Below, in pieces: positions 50,164 to 64,000 of a stretch of 64,000 nt of DNA. Position 1 is the first letter of the stretch; each line of letters starts with the position of its first letter. This DNA comes from Larimichthys crocea (lineage: Eukaryota; Chordata; Actinopteri; Sciaenidae): contig NC_040028.1 in assembly GCF_000972845.2 (NCBI RefSeq), positions 16,180,871 through 16,244,870 on the forward strand, in the 5' to 3' direction. The translations under genes were made by a program, and so were the position numbers. The notes under the pieces are model-generated. The model saw nothing but the letters and a program-made list of their open reading frames with translations, had not been told where the DNA came from and made no database searches.

Positions 50164-50772
50164 ATGACAACAAAGACATCCCTGCTAAAAGTTATCCTGC
50201 TGGGCGACGGCGGCGTAGGGAAAAGCTCCCTCATGAATCGTTACGTCACCAACAAGTTCGACGCGCACCTTTTCCACACCATCGGCGTCGAGTTCCTCAA
50301 CAAGGAGCTGGAGGTGGACGGCCACCAGGTCACGCTACAGATCTGGGACACTGCCGGCCAGGAGCGCTTCCGCAGCCTGAGGACTCCTTTCTATCGTGGC
50401 TCTGACTGCTGCTTGCTCACCTTCAGCGTGGACGACAGCCAGAGTTTTATCAACTTGGGCAACTGGAAGAAGGAGTTCATCTACTACGCGGACGTCAAGG
50501 AGCCAGAGAAGTTCCCGTTCGTAGTGTTGGGCAACAAACTGGATGTGACAGAGCGGCAGGTGTCCACCGAGGAGGCTCAGCAATGGTGCCAGGAGAACGG
50601 CGACTACCCGTATTATGAGACCAGCGCCAAGGATGCCACCAATGTTGCGGTGGCTTTCGAGGAGGCGGTGCGCAGAGTGTTGGCATTGGATGAAAGAACG
50701 GACCACCTCATCCCCACAGACACAGTCAAGCTGCACAGAAAGCCTCGCTCTGCCACCACTTGCTGTTCATAA
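50164..50772 (+). CDS. rab9a: Ras-related GTPase Rab9A
   Basis: Small GTPase of late endosomes that directs transport to the trans-Golgi network. 202 residues in a single exon, preceded by an acceptor (ctctcttag at 50124) and a 5' leader. The nucleotide-binding set is complete: GDGGVGKSS (15-23), switch I with HTIGVEF, WDTAGQERF (switch II), GNKLD (NKxD) and ETSAKD. It ends TTCCS, with two cysteines for geranylgeranylation one residue from the end; human RAB9A ends in CC as I recall, so the extra Ser is unusual but leaves a CCx-type end. RAB9B is the alternative; neighbours TRAPPC2 and OFD1 favour RAB9A. The upstream partial duplicate shares its 5' third. Confidence 0.95.
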   Translation: MTTKTSLLKVILLGDGGVGKSSLMNRYVTNKFDAHLFHTIGVEFLNKELEVDGHQVTLQIWDTAGQERFRSLRTPFYRGSDCCLLTFSVDDSQSFINLGNWKKEFIYYADVKEPEKFPFVVLGNKLDVTERQVSTEEAQQWCQENGDYPYYETSAKDATNVAVAFEEAVRRVLALDERTDHLIPTDTVKLHRKPRSATTCCS

Positions 50773-50996
50773 CACCCAGGAGTTTCCCCACTAACATTGA
50801 TTTGCTGTTATGCCTGTTATGTGATGAGGCTGTAGGTGCACAATGCTGTAGTGACATCTTATTTAAGCAAATGACGCTACCCCGCTTTATGATTTGTTTA
50901 TACTGTACTGCTGATCGTTTGATAATGTTAATAGTTGGACTCCTGACGCGAAGAGAGAAAGAGCGGAAACACTAAATTGACCCCCTGCTAATCACA

Positions 50997-51002
50997 AATA
51001 AA
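50997..51002 (+). terminator. rab9a: Poly(A) signal of rab9a
   Basis: AATAAA 225 bases after the rab9a stop codon. Further AATAAA copies near 51825 could serve longer transcripts. Confidence 0.5.
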
Positions 51003-51879
51003 CGAGAAATCGCAGAATTACTCACTCGAATCAAAAGTCAAACTTTGGAGGGGGGTGGTGGAAAAAACAAACTATACTTTGTGTTGAAGGACGACCTGTG
51101 GGGAATTAAAAATCTGTTGTGATGGAACTGCAGCAATATGTTTGACAAGTTTCACTTCCCTCTTTAGATGTTTTTATTCCGTGACTTCAAACGTGTGTCG
51201 AGTGTGATAATCCGAGCTTCAACTTTCAAATGTAATAATGGAAACAGAGTGATTTGCCTTTTATGTTTATATTTAGAAACAATAACTGCATAAATATGAA
51301 TAATTTATACAACCCAATAACCTTATTTCTGAGGATTATGAAGTAGCTAAGACACTACTTTGTGTAACTAACAAATCCAGGCTTGTCGTGATTATTGCAC
51401 CTTTTTAGTTCTTGTTTGTGCACATTCTGCATAGTGATTAGATTATGGCTATGTGCTGGAAACACCAAGGGACGAGATCCCCCCCCCTAACAGAAGATAC
51501 ATATTAAAGCAAAGATAACATGCATGGCATATGGTGTATTTAAGTTTCTGGAACCTTTTTTGTATTTTTTTTAAAAATCACTGAATCCTTTTTTTGTTTT
51601 TTAATGAGGGTGATGTCCTGAATTAGCAGCCATGACTGAGTAAATCTTTTTCCTCATCGCTGGGTTTATAGTTTTAGATGATTTTGATCTTTAAAGAACA
51701 TTTTGTCTTACTCTGTTGAAAGTCTTTTTCTCCCTGCTTAATATTTAAAAAGGTTCATCTACCATAACTCTTCATTCAGATTTTACTTATATTCAGAGTT
51801 GTACTACTGGTATGCCAAACGATAAATAAACCCCCTGAGAATTGTCTCTGAAAGCATGTTTTATAGCCTGAAAACTTGG

Positions 51880-51885
51880 TTTATT
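51880..51885 (-). terminator. trappc2: Probable poly(A) signal of trappc2
   Basis: AATAAA on the minus strand (TTTATT on plus), about 270 bases after the trappc2 stop. The best placed of the minus-strand hexamers I noticed. Confidence 0.45.
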
Positions 51886-52157
51886 ATCCCAAGGTGTGAA
51901 CCAAATTGAATGTTACCACTCTGATATAATGCCTACGCCGGTATATTGCGTAACATACAGTAACCATACACACAGCACATCGTATGCAAGAAATAAAACA
52001 AACATGACCTCAAGTATAGATCTGACAAGAAAATGTTTTATAGAAATGTGCGTTAGATTCATTTTACACATGTTTAAACAACAAAAGACGGAACATACAG
52101 ACATGAATCAAGTGTGTTAGGTATATACACGACAGACAGACACATTCGAATCCGCGA

Positions 52158-54842
<2,685 letters not shown>

Positions 54843-54865
54843 GTTTGTTTTTCTGTCTTCTTGTC

Positions 54866-55534
54866 CTGAAAACAACACAAACAAACAACAACAACAATTT
54901 TAAGCCGAGCGAGCTAACGTTAGCACGCCGAGCTAACAGAGACGCTCTGCGTCGTTTACGTCCTCACGTGACTGTTGTCAGCTTAAAATATAACAATATT
55001 TAATATGTTTTGAAATTATTAAATAAATATGATAAGAATGATATGCGTGTAAAATAAATAAATCGTATTTTTTTGTATTTAATGGTTTGTTTACCTTCCT
55101 GGATAGAGGAGCGAGAGAGGTCGCAAGAAGATGACGACACACGAGGAAGCAGACAAATATATATTTATTTATTTATATTTTATATATTTCTGCTGCTAAC
55201 TTATCTTCATATGAATAATTACAAAGTTAGAATATATAATAAATTATTTATCAATAATAATAATACTAAATATGTTGGTGACGTCATAACCGTTGACGGT
55301 TTTTAAATACAGGCACGCCTCCTCGTCCTCGAGACGCTTCGTGGTCGTTAAGGTAACCGGAGACGTTATTCTCTAGTTTTATCACCTGTGAAGAAGACAG
55401 GAGACACCGAGTGAGACAGACTTTAAGACTCGTGTCTGTGCTGTGTTGGTGTTTTTTAGGTTTGACCGGGTTCGTTTGTCTCTGCTTGTCTCTCTCTCGT
55501 CTGTCAAAAGGACCGAAACAAACTGTCCACAGTG
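54866..55534. promoter_or_regulatory. Bidirectional promoter region trappc2-ofd1
   Basis: The two genes start about 690 bases apart in opposite directions, as their human counterparts do. The region holds a TCACGTGAC E-box (54964-54972), a palindromic CRE TGACGTCA (55279-55286) and GTAACCGGAGAC (55353-55364), which resembles the X-box half-sites bound by RFX factors of ciliary genes. CpG-bearing 5' leaders lie at both ends, with an AT-rich core between. Motif function is inferred. Confidence 0.6.
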
Positions 55535-55757
55535 ATGTCCTCAGCCAGGGAAGACACGTTGTCCCCGGATGAGCTGAGGAAAAGACTCTATCAGACTTTT
55601 AGAAGTAACGGAGTGCTGGATACCCTCAAAGTAAGTCCGACTAGGGACGGTGTTGTTGATGCTTGCTGCCCGTCAACTAGACTCAGTCAGTCTGTCTCTC
55701 TCTCTTTGTCTGTCTCTCTCTCTGTCTGTCTGTCTCTGTCTCTCTCTGTGTGTGTGT

Positions 55758-55797
<40 letters not shown>

Positions 55798-55923
55798 ATC
55801 TGTCTCTGTGTGAGTGTGTGTCTGTCTCTGTCTGTCTGTCTGTCACTTTGTCTCTCTCTCTGTCTGTCTGTCTGTCTCTCCCTCTCTCTGTCTGTCTGTC
55901 TGTTTCTCTCACTGTCTGTCTGA

Positions 55924-55959
<36 letters not shown>

Positions 55960-55968
55960 GTCTGCCTG

Positions 55969-56003
<35 letters not shown>

Positions 56004-56120
56004 GTCTGTCTCTGTCTCTCTCTGTCTGTCTGTCTGTCTGTTTCTCTCACTGTCTGTCTGTGTGTGTGTCTCTCTCTGTCTGTCCCTCTCTCTCTCTGTC
56101 TGCCTCTGTCTGACTCCGTC

Positions 56121-56151
<31 letters not shown>

Positions 56152-56426
56152 GTCTGCCTGTCTGTCTCTCCCTCTGTCTGTCTGTCTGTCTGTCTCACTC
56201 TCTGTCTGTCTCTGTCTCTTCCTCTGTCTGTCTGTCTCTCTCTCTCTCTGTCTGACTCTGTCTCTCTCTCTGTCTCTCTCTCTGTCTGCCTCTGTCTGTC
56301 TCTGTCTCTCTCTCTGTCTCTCTCTCTGTCTGCCTCTGTCTGTCTCTGTCTCTCTCTCTCTCTGCCTGTCTGTCTCTCTCTCTGTCTGTCTCTGTCTCTC
56401 TCTCTGTCTGCATGTCTGTCTCTCCC

Positions 56427-56465
<39 letters not shown>

Positions 56466-59400
56466 GTCTGTCTCTGTCTCTTCCTCTGTCTGTCTCTCTC
56501 TCTCTCTCTGTCTCTCTCTTGTTCACTGTCACTGTCTCTGCTCTGATTCAGACCCAGCTCAGGAATCAGCTCATCCAGGAGCTGAGACATCCACCTCTGA
56601 CTGGAGGACAGCCAGTTCCCAGACAGGTGCCCGTGAAGTCTGAACCCCATTTGGTCTCAGCGTGTAACAGCATAGTGGCCGATCATCTCCGCAGCTCTGG
56701 ATATGAGTACAGCCTTTCTGTATTCCACCCCGAGAGCGGCCTGTGCAAAGACAAGGTGAGCATGTTCCACATTTGTCTGTCTCAAAGTGTAAAGGACGTC
56801 TTTATTAATGAATTTCTTTGGCAGGTTTCCACAAAAGGAGAACTTCTTCAGCTCCTTAAAATGAGTCCTGAATCAGCCCTGTACAGATCTCTGGTAATTA
56901 CTAATACGATCCAACATGTAAAATAATGTATTGAAATGAGCAGACATAAGAAATAATAATAATGATGTTGTTATTTTTCATTTTTTAGTCTTCAAACAAA
57001 GACGATAAAGGTATATGCAGCGTTATTTTCTCTTTTAATACAATTATTTTGCCCCTAAGACCTGTGCCTCATATATATCTGATCTCTCTCTCTCTCAGGG
57101 TTCCTGATTAACCTTCTCTCACAGCTAACACGTCATTCTACTCGAGGCTGGTGCAATGATGCTGACACTCAGACAACCGGCATAGCAAGTTACGGAGAAT
57201 CTCTGGGTATGAGGAAATAACGTCTTAAATTATATTCCACACACACGTACCTTTAATACATGTTTTAATGTTTTCTTTCTTCCATGCACAGTTGACAAGA
57301 TGAAAATGATCGATAAGGAATATGAGAGCTTCAGTCTCAGCGGCGACAGAACGTTTTCCTTCCAATCTAAACTGGCTGCGTATAGAAAAGAAATTGAGGC
57401 ACAGGTGCAAGCAGAAATGAACACAAAGGTACATATATCTTTAAACAAAGTTAACGAATTAAAACTCACATGAAGCACAGCTGCTTTGTCATATCCACAA
57501 ATGTTTTCCTGCTGTTTATGTTGTGTTTTTTTGTTTGTTTCTTAAGATGCAACACTTTAAAGATGTTGAAGTTGCCAAGGTGAGGATGGAAGAAAAAGGG
57601 AAATTTCATAAAGAATTTGATAAACTGAAGCAAGAGCTGGAGAGGACTTATGAAATGAAGGCGAAGGCGTTGATGGACCGGGAGAAAAATGCCATTGAGC
57701 GGTTACAAAAGCAGCAAGAGGTAGATCACTGCTCCATATGATGCACACAGTGTTCTCAGTTTCAGTTTGCTTTGCACATTTGTGTTATTTGTATTTTTCT
57801 TTTCGATTTAGATTGAAGAAAAAAACGTGTACATGCAGAGACAGTCGGTCCTGAAAGAAATCGAAACTCTGCGCAACAGAGAAACTGAACTGAGGATGAG
57901 AATGGAGGCTTTTGAAAAGTAGAAACCTTTTCTTGTTTATTCATTATTTGGTTTTTTTGCGCTATAGTTCCGTCGTGACCACTGTGATCTTTGTATCGTG
58001 ATAGGACTTGTCAAATTCACGAGGAGAAGATCAAAACCACTGGAGAGCTGCTGAGGAGGAGAGAACTGGCAGTGAAGACTCTGGAGGACACGTACGACCA
58101 AAGGCTGAAGAACGAACTTTCAAGGTATTATTTTCACTTCATCCTGTTAGTTCACCAACAGTATTTATTCTTCTTTATGTATATTGTCATTGTGTGACCA
58201 GAGGATGTCACTGTTTCAGAGCTTTACAGTAAAAACAGTACAGATTGTGTACAACGCAGACTGAAAATGTGTCAATTTGGATGTATTTCATTCTATAGCA
58301 AAATGTTTTGCTCCAAATTTTAATCTGCTCATCATTTCTTCTCACATCCAAACTATGACTTGTATTATCAGCAGCTTTGACTATGGAGACTTGACCTAAT
58401 GATACGTTGCTTTAACAAGTCTTTAGGTGGCATTTGGTTTTGTTTAATAGTAAAAGGACACAAACGTTTTTAAGATATTTTGTGTTGATCTGCTTTCAGA
58501 TTTCTTTTTGATTGTTTCTCTTTTTGTCTTTTTATAAAAATGTAGTTATCAGCTCGAGTTAAAAGAGGAATTCATCAAGAGGACAGAAAGACTTACCGAG
58601 AACGAGAACAGAAACAAAAGTGAGTGTTTTTATATTTATGCAACGTTGCTGACCGGGCAGCTCTTTCCCATGTTTTCATGGCGTTTACCTTCTTTTTTTT
58701 ATTTCTCAGTGGAAACCGCTCGCATCCAAAAGGAAGCAGCTGTGATTGATGCCAAATTAGAGGAGCACATTAGAGCGTGCTCAGAGCTGAGACGGCTGCA
58801 GGTAAACAACACAACTCCAGTCATCAAGCGGTGTTACCTTTACCCCGTACTTCAGCCCCGCTACAGAACAGAACTCTTCCACTCAGCCAGCGCGACCTGA
58901 TTCTCCTGCACAATGTAATGGAGTAATTAAGTCTCCAGCTCTGCTTTGCCAGCTCCTTTCATGTCTCTTCTGCTGTTTCCCAGGTTGAGCTCGACACAGC
59001 ACAGCAGCAGATTTCTCTGCTGACTCAGCAGAAGGATCTTTTGAGAGAGAGACTGGAGACTGTGAGCGACTACGCCAGCTTGAAAAGCGAGAAAACAGAG
59101 CTGCAGGGCCAGCTGCGGCTTCTAAAGAAACATCTGGAGGAGGCCCAAGAGGAGAAACGGCTTCTCCGCGCAGGTGAGGACTGGCTGCTGTTCCCAGGTA
59201 TCTCCGAGGAATTTTAGCATGCTGCAATTTCCTCGTCAAGTTTACCACGAGAGAATGAGTTTCTGCCTGTAATGATGTACAACACATTTCTTATTTGTGG
59301 TCTGTTTTTGTTTTTGTTTTTTTATGACTGAGATAAATCCAAGTTCCTACGTTGCATTCAGAGTGCTGGGGCTCATTGTGAGCTGTGGGAGATGCAGTGT

Positions 59401-62400
59401 ACTGTGAAGCATTCATGTTAGTCTGTCCCACTGCTTCTGGCTCCGCTGAGTCCTTTTTTTGTTTTTTTTTTGTTTGAATGTGTCTTGCCTGCCAATGCAG
59501 GGCCCTCTGTGCTGTGTTTGTAGCTCTGCAGACAGATCTCTAAAAAGAAACCAGTGAGGGAATGTGGGGGAGTGAGGAGCTGAGTGAATGGGAGTGGAGG
59601 GCACAGTGAGCAGAGACAGAGGGCTTCTTTTACCCATGGGAGACAAACCAAAATTTTACCTCTCTCTGAGGAATACAGTATTCTGGGGACAGACGGCCTC
59701 TCTCTCAGCCCTGTGTGCTGTACACTCATGGTAGTCAGATCAATACAGCATTTCAAAATGACACCCTGACACTGAAATAGACACTGGACTGGCAGAAAGG
59801 ATGCACTTTTAGATCATGCTTTGACTCTGATAAACCCCTCTCCCCTCTCTCTTTCTCTCAGATTTGGGCAAGCCGTCCAAAGAGCAGCTGGTCTTGCAGA
59901 TGGAGCTACAGAGGCTGCAGAATGCTCGCAGGCTGGACGAGGAAGAGTTTGACAACCAGAAACAGGTGCTGCAGGCACAGCTCCAGAGTGAGGTCAGTCA
60001 CATCACAGCCTCTCATCACTGAGTGTGGGAAACTATGTGGTCAGCTTTTCTTTCTTTTTTTTCCACGTCTCACTTTGTGTAGTCGTGGTTTGTTTCCTGT
60101 GACCCCGTAAAATTAACTTCTGGTGCGACGTCCTGTTGTCTGCGGGTTTCCTGCAGGTGGAGCGGTGCGCTCAGCTCAGCGCCCAGATGATAGAGTGCGA
60201 GGAGAAATCCCAGTGGATGACTAACCACATGGAGGACATTAAGACGCAGCTTCGCCAAACTCAACAAGGTACCCCATGACACGGCGTGCTTGTTCCGCCC
60301 ATGTCATCGTGTGATTAGTGTCACTTAGATTTCTGCTTTCCAAAGATTGGCTTCCTTTCTTGGATCATGTTATTCTATTCACCATTAAATCTGGAAAGGG
60401 AAAATATTCAGTAAAAGGACTTCAGATCTAATTACTGTAATAGAATTTAGCAAAAAACAAGAAAGGAAGCCGTGTTCCATAACATAGATTTCTTGAAAAT
60501 TAGTTGTAGCAACCTTTTTTTCTGATGGTGGTCGGTCCTTCTGTATTAGTGTTCATCCTTCTCTCGTGTGCTTTTCCTTTTCTTTCCTCTTTCCCCTTTC
60601 CTTTTGTGTCGTCCATGTGACGATGGCAGCTCTTGAAAATGAAGTGCTGCGTAACCCCAAGCCCTCTCTTGTTGACCGCTCCGCTCTGGAGCTGAGTGCT
60701 GACAAGCTGGTTCCTCCCGACATCTATATGGACCGAGCTCTGCTGAGATCCAGGGTGGGTTATGATGATGTTTGTGAAGCAGGTGGGCCCGTGCGAGGAC
60801 ACAAGTTGCCGCCTTGGAGCGACTCACCAGATTCCGACATGGAGCTGGTGGCTGAAGCCAAGGCTCGTATCCAGGAGCTGCAGAAGGAGGCCGAGACCTT
60901 GGAGGAAGCCTACAGGAACTACCAGCAGAGGGCGGTGCTCTCCACCATCTCGCACATGCTTCCCCCGAGACCTCTCTCCCCGCAAGGAGCACATCTTTCA
61001 CACCGTCCTGACTCTCCTCGAAGGAGACAAATCTCTCACCATTCACACACCCCCCACTCACCCCACAAATCAAAGCGCTCACACAGACCGCTGTCTCCGC
61101 AAAATACCAGAACCTCCTCCTCGGCACCGTATAACACCAGAAACACCGTGCCACCTGCACAACAGAGAGTGACCTTTTCAGAAAACCGTATTCAACCCCA
61201 GTCCACAGATTTCACTGACCACAGTCTTCATTCATTGACTGAATCTCCATCTCTGAGAGATAGACGCCCTCAGGATAGAAGCAATGGTTCTCCGTCCAGA
61301 CATCTGCTCTCCACACCACACTCTTCCTCCAGGAAAACCCTTCAAAGAGAGATTTCAGAAGGTACTTCTACATAAATAAATGCATAAATAAATAAAAGCC
61401 TATTCTGTAAAAACACTAAAAATGGGATTAGATGCATCGACCTCTTTTAACAGTCAATAGTCTCATGCTGCCTAACGTGAAGTCTTTGCCCCCCTATTAG
61501 AAGCAGTTGCATCTCCGATGACATTCCCGGAGCTGTCGTTTGACAGACGGCTTCCTCATGTCCCCCACGACAAGGTGGAGACCTTAGGTGACTTCTCCCC
61601 TGAGCTCAGTCCACCGCAGAGCCCTCAGCTCAAGAGCACAGCACGAGACCAAACCAGGTACCATCTGGCATCTTTGGCAAGGACATGACTTTTTTGTAAA
61701 TGCACTTTTCACAGAGTGATGGTGAACACTAACTGTCCTCATGTTTGCTCCCCCCCGTTTCTGTCAGTCCACCGAAGCTTCAGCCTGTCATCTCCAGCTT
61801 GGAGTCTTCCCCAGAGCCAGAGAAAATAAGCCTTGAAGATCTCACAGGGATTTTACCAGGTACTCCTAAACTATTTTTTTTCTTTAATGCACTGCAGCCT
61901 TCTTGACGATGAGACTTTTTCCAGTTTGCAGATACAACAGGGGATCTTGGAAATGCTGATTGCTCGTGGCACATGAAGCAGTTCTGTTTAATCTTTTTAC
62001 TGTCTTGGAGCCACCTCCAGGTATCCAAAAGTACAATTTTAAAGGTTGTCCTGTTGTTGTGCTTAGAGATTTCACTTGTTACCCAAGCACTCCAGTACAG
62101 GAGCCAAGTGGCACTCCCTTATATCAGAACTTAGTCTTACTGGCCTGATTGTAATGATACTTGATGAAAATACTCTGATTAATGACAGCTACCCTTTTTT
62201 ATATGTAACACTTGTTAAGTCAAGAGCTTTCGTCAATGAACCTGGCTTAGGTCACACTCAATCTGTAATGGCTACTGGCACTTATAGAAACGTATGCACT
62301 CAACACAAGGAAACCAGGAAATCTTTACCCTGACCCAGGATCATCAGGGAGTCATCAGACCTTCCCTTGAAGCCTCCTGGGCATCGCCGGATGTCTTCGA

Positions 62401-63918
62401 TGGTGCCCGTCAGCTGATCAGGAATGCAGTGACTGCATCTTTGTATCCAGCCATACACTGATTATTAGTTTATTAGATATTGTTAATTTAGTTTTACATT
62501 GAAGACCGTTGTGTGTTATGTTATAAAAAAGTGTGACATGATCGTAAATTTAGTTTTTTAAAATATTTTAGCACGAGTTTAGAAATGGAGTATATCCGGT
62601 GCGGAGGTTTTGGATTTTGGAAAGGCTGTTTTTTAATGAGTGTGTGACTGGCCTCCAAAGTGTCCTTTCAGTGGCCCCGCACAATGGCGAAGATGAAGGG
62701 CAGCTGATTATGTATTCTGTGCCGGTCCTGTGGCCCTGTTGCATTATGGTGGAGCATAAAAGATCTCTTTGTGCGTGTCTCCCTCCAGAGCCCAACCACA
62801 TTCCAGAGCTTCTCCTGGACACTGCTGTCCCTCTCTCTGCGGAGGCCCCTGACGGCCCCGCTGTCCCCCGCCCACCGGACCTCCCAGAAGACCCGGTGGA
62901 CTTGCAGGGCCAAGCGGGTGAGTCGTTAGTCGCCCTTGTTACTGGCGCATAATGTTGGTTGACCCCATTGACAAGAATGGCCACCTTCCACTGTACACAA
63001 TCAGTCTGATTGTCTGAATCTCTGATAATTCGCTCATGTTCAAGCTACGAACCGATGACTGATTGACTCGTGTCAATCCATATGTTTTATAGAAGTCCTG
63101 CAAACCTCTGCTAGGGAAGAGGATGATGAGGATGAGGAGCAGAGGTGGGAAAGAGAGCGAACGGAAAGGCTCGAACGAAGGCAAAGGGAACAGGAGGAAG
63201 CCAGAGAGAGGGAGCTGCAAGAACTTGAAAGATTGGAGAATGAGATGGTAATGATTCTTCTAAAACTCTTTCTGATCTTCCAGATGAAATGAATATTGAC
63301 AGTCTATTATGTCTAACCAGCTTTTGCAAGATGTGGAGCAACCTGGACAGGAGGAGGAAAAGGAAGAAGAAGAAACTGAAATTAAGAAAGGAGAAGATGA
63401 AGAACAGAAGCAAGAGACGGATAATGGCAGGGAGGAGTCTAAAGGTGAAAATCCATTGGAGAAATACATGAAGATGGTGCTGGAGGCGAGAGAGAAGCAG
63501 CATGCACAGGTGAGGATCCCGGAGAACTTTGCTTTTGTGACTGGACTTGTAGCAGCTGCCTTATGTGTAACCCTGTTTTCTGTCTCAGAGTCCCGGAAGA
63601 GAAGAAGCAGGACATACGAGCCCAGAGGCCAAGAGCTTGTCTGAGGAGAAAGACAACAGGTAACTGAAAACAGTTGTTTGGCCGGATGCAAAACAGATGA
63701 AAAGATTAATGGATTTACTTCGAAATGAAACAAATTTAATAAATACATAATTCTGTGGTTTCTCATCTCATTATGTTGTCTCAAGGATGAGTTCATTGAG
63801 AAATATTTAACTTTTTTTTTGTTTTCCTGTCCCTTGAGGCTTTTACCAATTACCTGACTTTTGTTTTCCCAGCATCGCAGCGTATTCCCCCAAGGATGAA
63901 GATGATGATTTCTGGTGA
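55535..63918 (+). CDS. ofd1: Oral-facial-digital syndrome 1 protein (centriolar/ciliary)
   Basis: Centriole and centriolar-satellite protein that controls distal centriole length and cilium formation. Exons, all in phase: 55535-55630, 56552-56755, 56825-56893, 56989-57010, 57099-57206, 57292-57428, 57547-57720, 57812-57918, 58005-58124, 58546-58619, 58710-58801, 58984-59173, 59862-59992, 60157-60268, 60630-61361, 61501-61657, 61768-61859, 62789-62917, 63093-63247, 63321-63509, 63589-63659, 63873-63918. They give 1068 residues; human is about 1012. The start [20 protein letters not shown] matches the conserved N-terminus. A LisH motif follows ([16 protein letters not shown], about 72-87), then coiled coils over roughly 180-620. 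A proline/serine-rich section holds repeated RPLSPQ, then comes a Glu/Arg-rich helix, the conserved [10 protein letters not shown] motif and an acidic end DDDFW. Earlier GTG at 55532 is not a start. Exon 2 equals two human exons fused. Confidence 0.95.
55683..56518. repeat. Long (CTGT)/(CTCT) array in ofd1 intron 1
   Basis: About 835 bases made almost wholly of CTGTCTGT and CTCTCT blocks in higher-order units of roughly 25-60 bases (for example tctctctctctgtctgtctg). The last array base lies some 35 bases before the exon 2 acceptor, so the array forms an extreme pyrimidine-rich tract on the transcript strand. It produces long artificial reading frames on both strands. Confidence 0.95.
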
Positions 63919-64000
63919 AGCTGTACGTCCCAGAGTGCTGATGAATTATATAAACCCTCTGGGCTCTTACCGTTTTTAAGTGTGAAGTTTATTTTTTATG

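Larger units (their letters stand above)
50773..52157. other. Convergent 3' UTR region of rab9a and trappc2
   Basis: The two genes face each other tail to tail. AT-rich sequence with plus-strand AATAAA near 50997 and 51825 and a minus-strand signal (TTTATT) at 51880-51885 that would suit trappc2. No other gene seen. Confidence 0.55.

Noticed and set aside
55650..56650. Long open frames of 84-201 codons on both strands, rich in Ser-Leu-Val-Cys or Arg-Glu-Thr-Asp
   Set aside because: They are direct products of the CTGT/CTCT repeat array, which has few stops in several frames. No domain and no start context.

Overview
This window looks like spiny-rayed teleost (percomorph-type) genomic DNA. 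The genes have many short GT-AG exons and vertebrate protein families. The non-coding DNA carries decayed copies of repeats typical of such fish, microsatellites, Tc1-like, hAT-like and LTR fragments, and one 10-base run of N. The gene order FRMPD4 - TLR7 - TLR8 - TMSB4X - EGFL6 - RAB9A - TRAPPC2(-) - OFD1 matches human Xp22.2 as I remember it, in compressed form. The human neighbours PRPS2 and TCEANC are not seen at their expected places.

Layout. 1-11660: the 3' part of frmpd4, a postsynaptic FERM/PDZ scaffold, starting inside its PDZ domain. 13734-17125 and 18786-21860: tlr7 and tlr8, two endosomal RNA-sensing receptors in tandem. 22.7-24.0 kb: a thymosin beta gene. 24.1-37.5 kb: a gene-poor stretch with a retroelement integrase remnant and simple repeats. 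37546-44690: egfl6, a secreted EGF/MAM protein with an RGD motif. 44.7-47.4 kb: a hAT-like element and a fold-back element. 47.4-51.0 kb: rab9a, with a near-identical, truncated copy of the start of its coding exon just upstream, next to the sequence gap. 52158-54842: trappc2 on the minus strand, including a probable AT-AC minor-class intron. 55535-63918: complete ofd1, head-to-head with trappc2 across a short shared promoter region.

The genes do not form an operon. tlr7 and tlr8 are a functional pair (endosomal single-stranded RNA sensing, MyD88-type TIR signalling). rab9a and trappc2 act in membrane traffic, and ofd1 at centrioles and cilia. The points most worth checking are: (1) two 3' splice sites five bases apart at the end of frmpd4, which would switch the protein between a PDZ-ligand end (ETTV) and a 408-residue extension; (2) a possible intronic poly(A) isoform of frmpd4; (3) the U12-type AT-AC intron in trappc2; (4) the partial rab9a duplication, which may be an assembly artefact. 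I see no CRISPR, prokaryotic or plainly novel multi-gene system. All exon models are read by eye from splice signals and protein similarity recalled from memory; no search was run.
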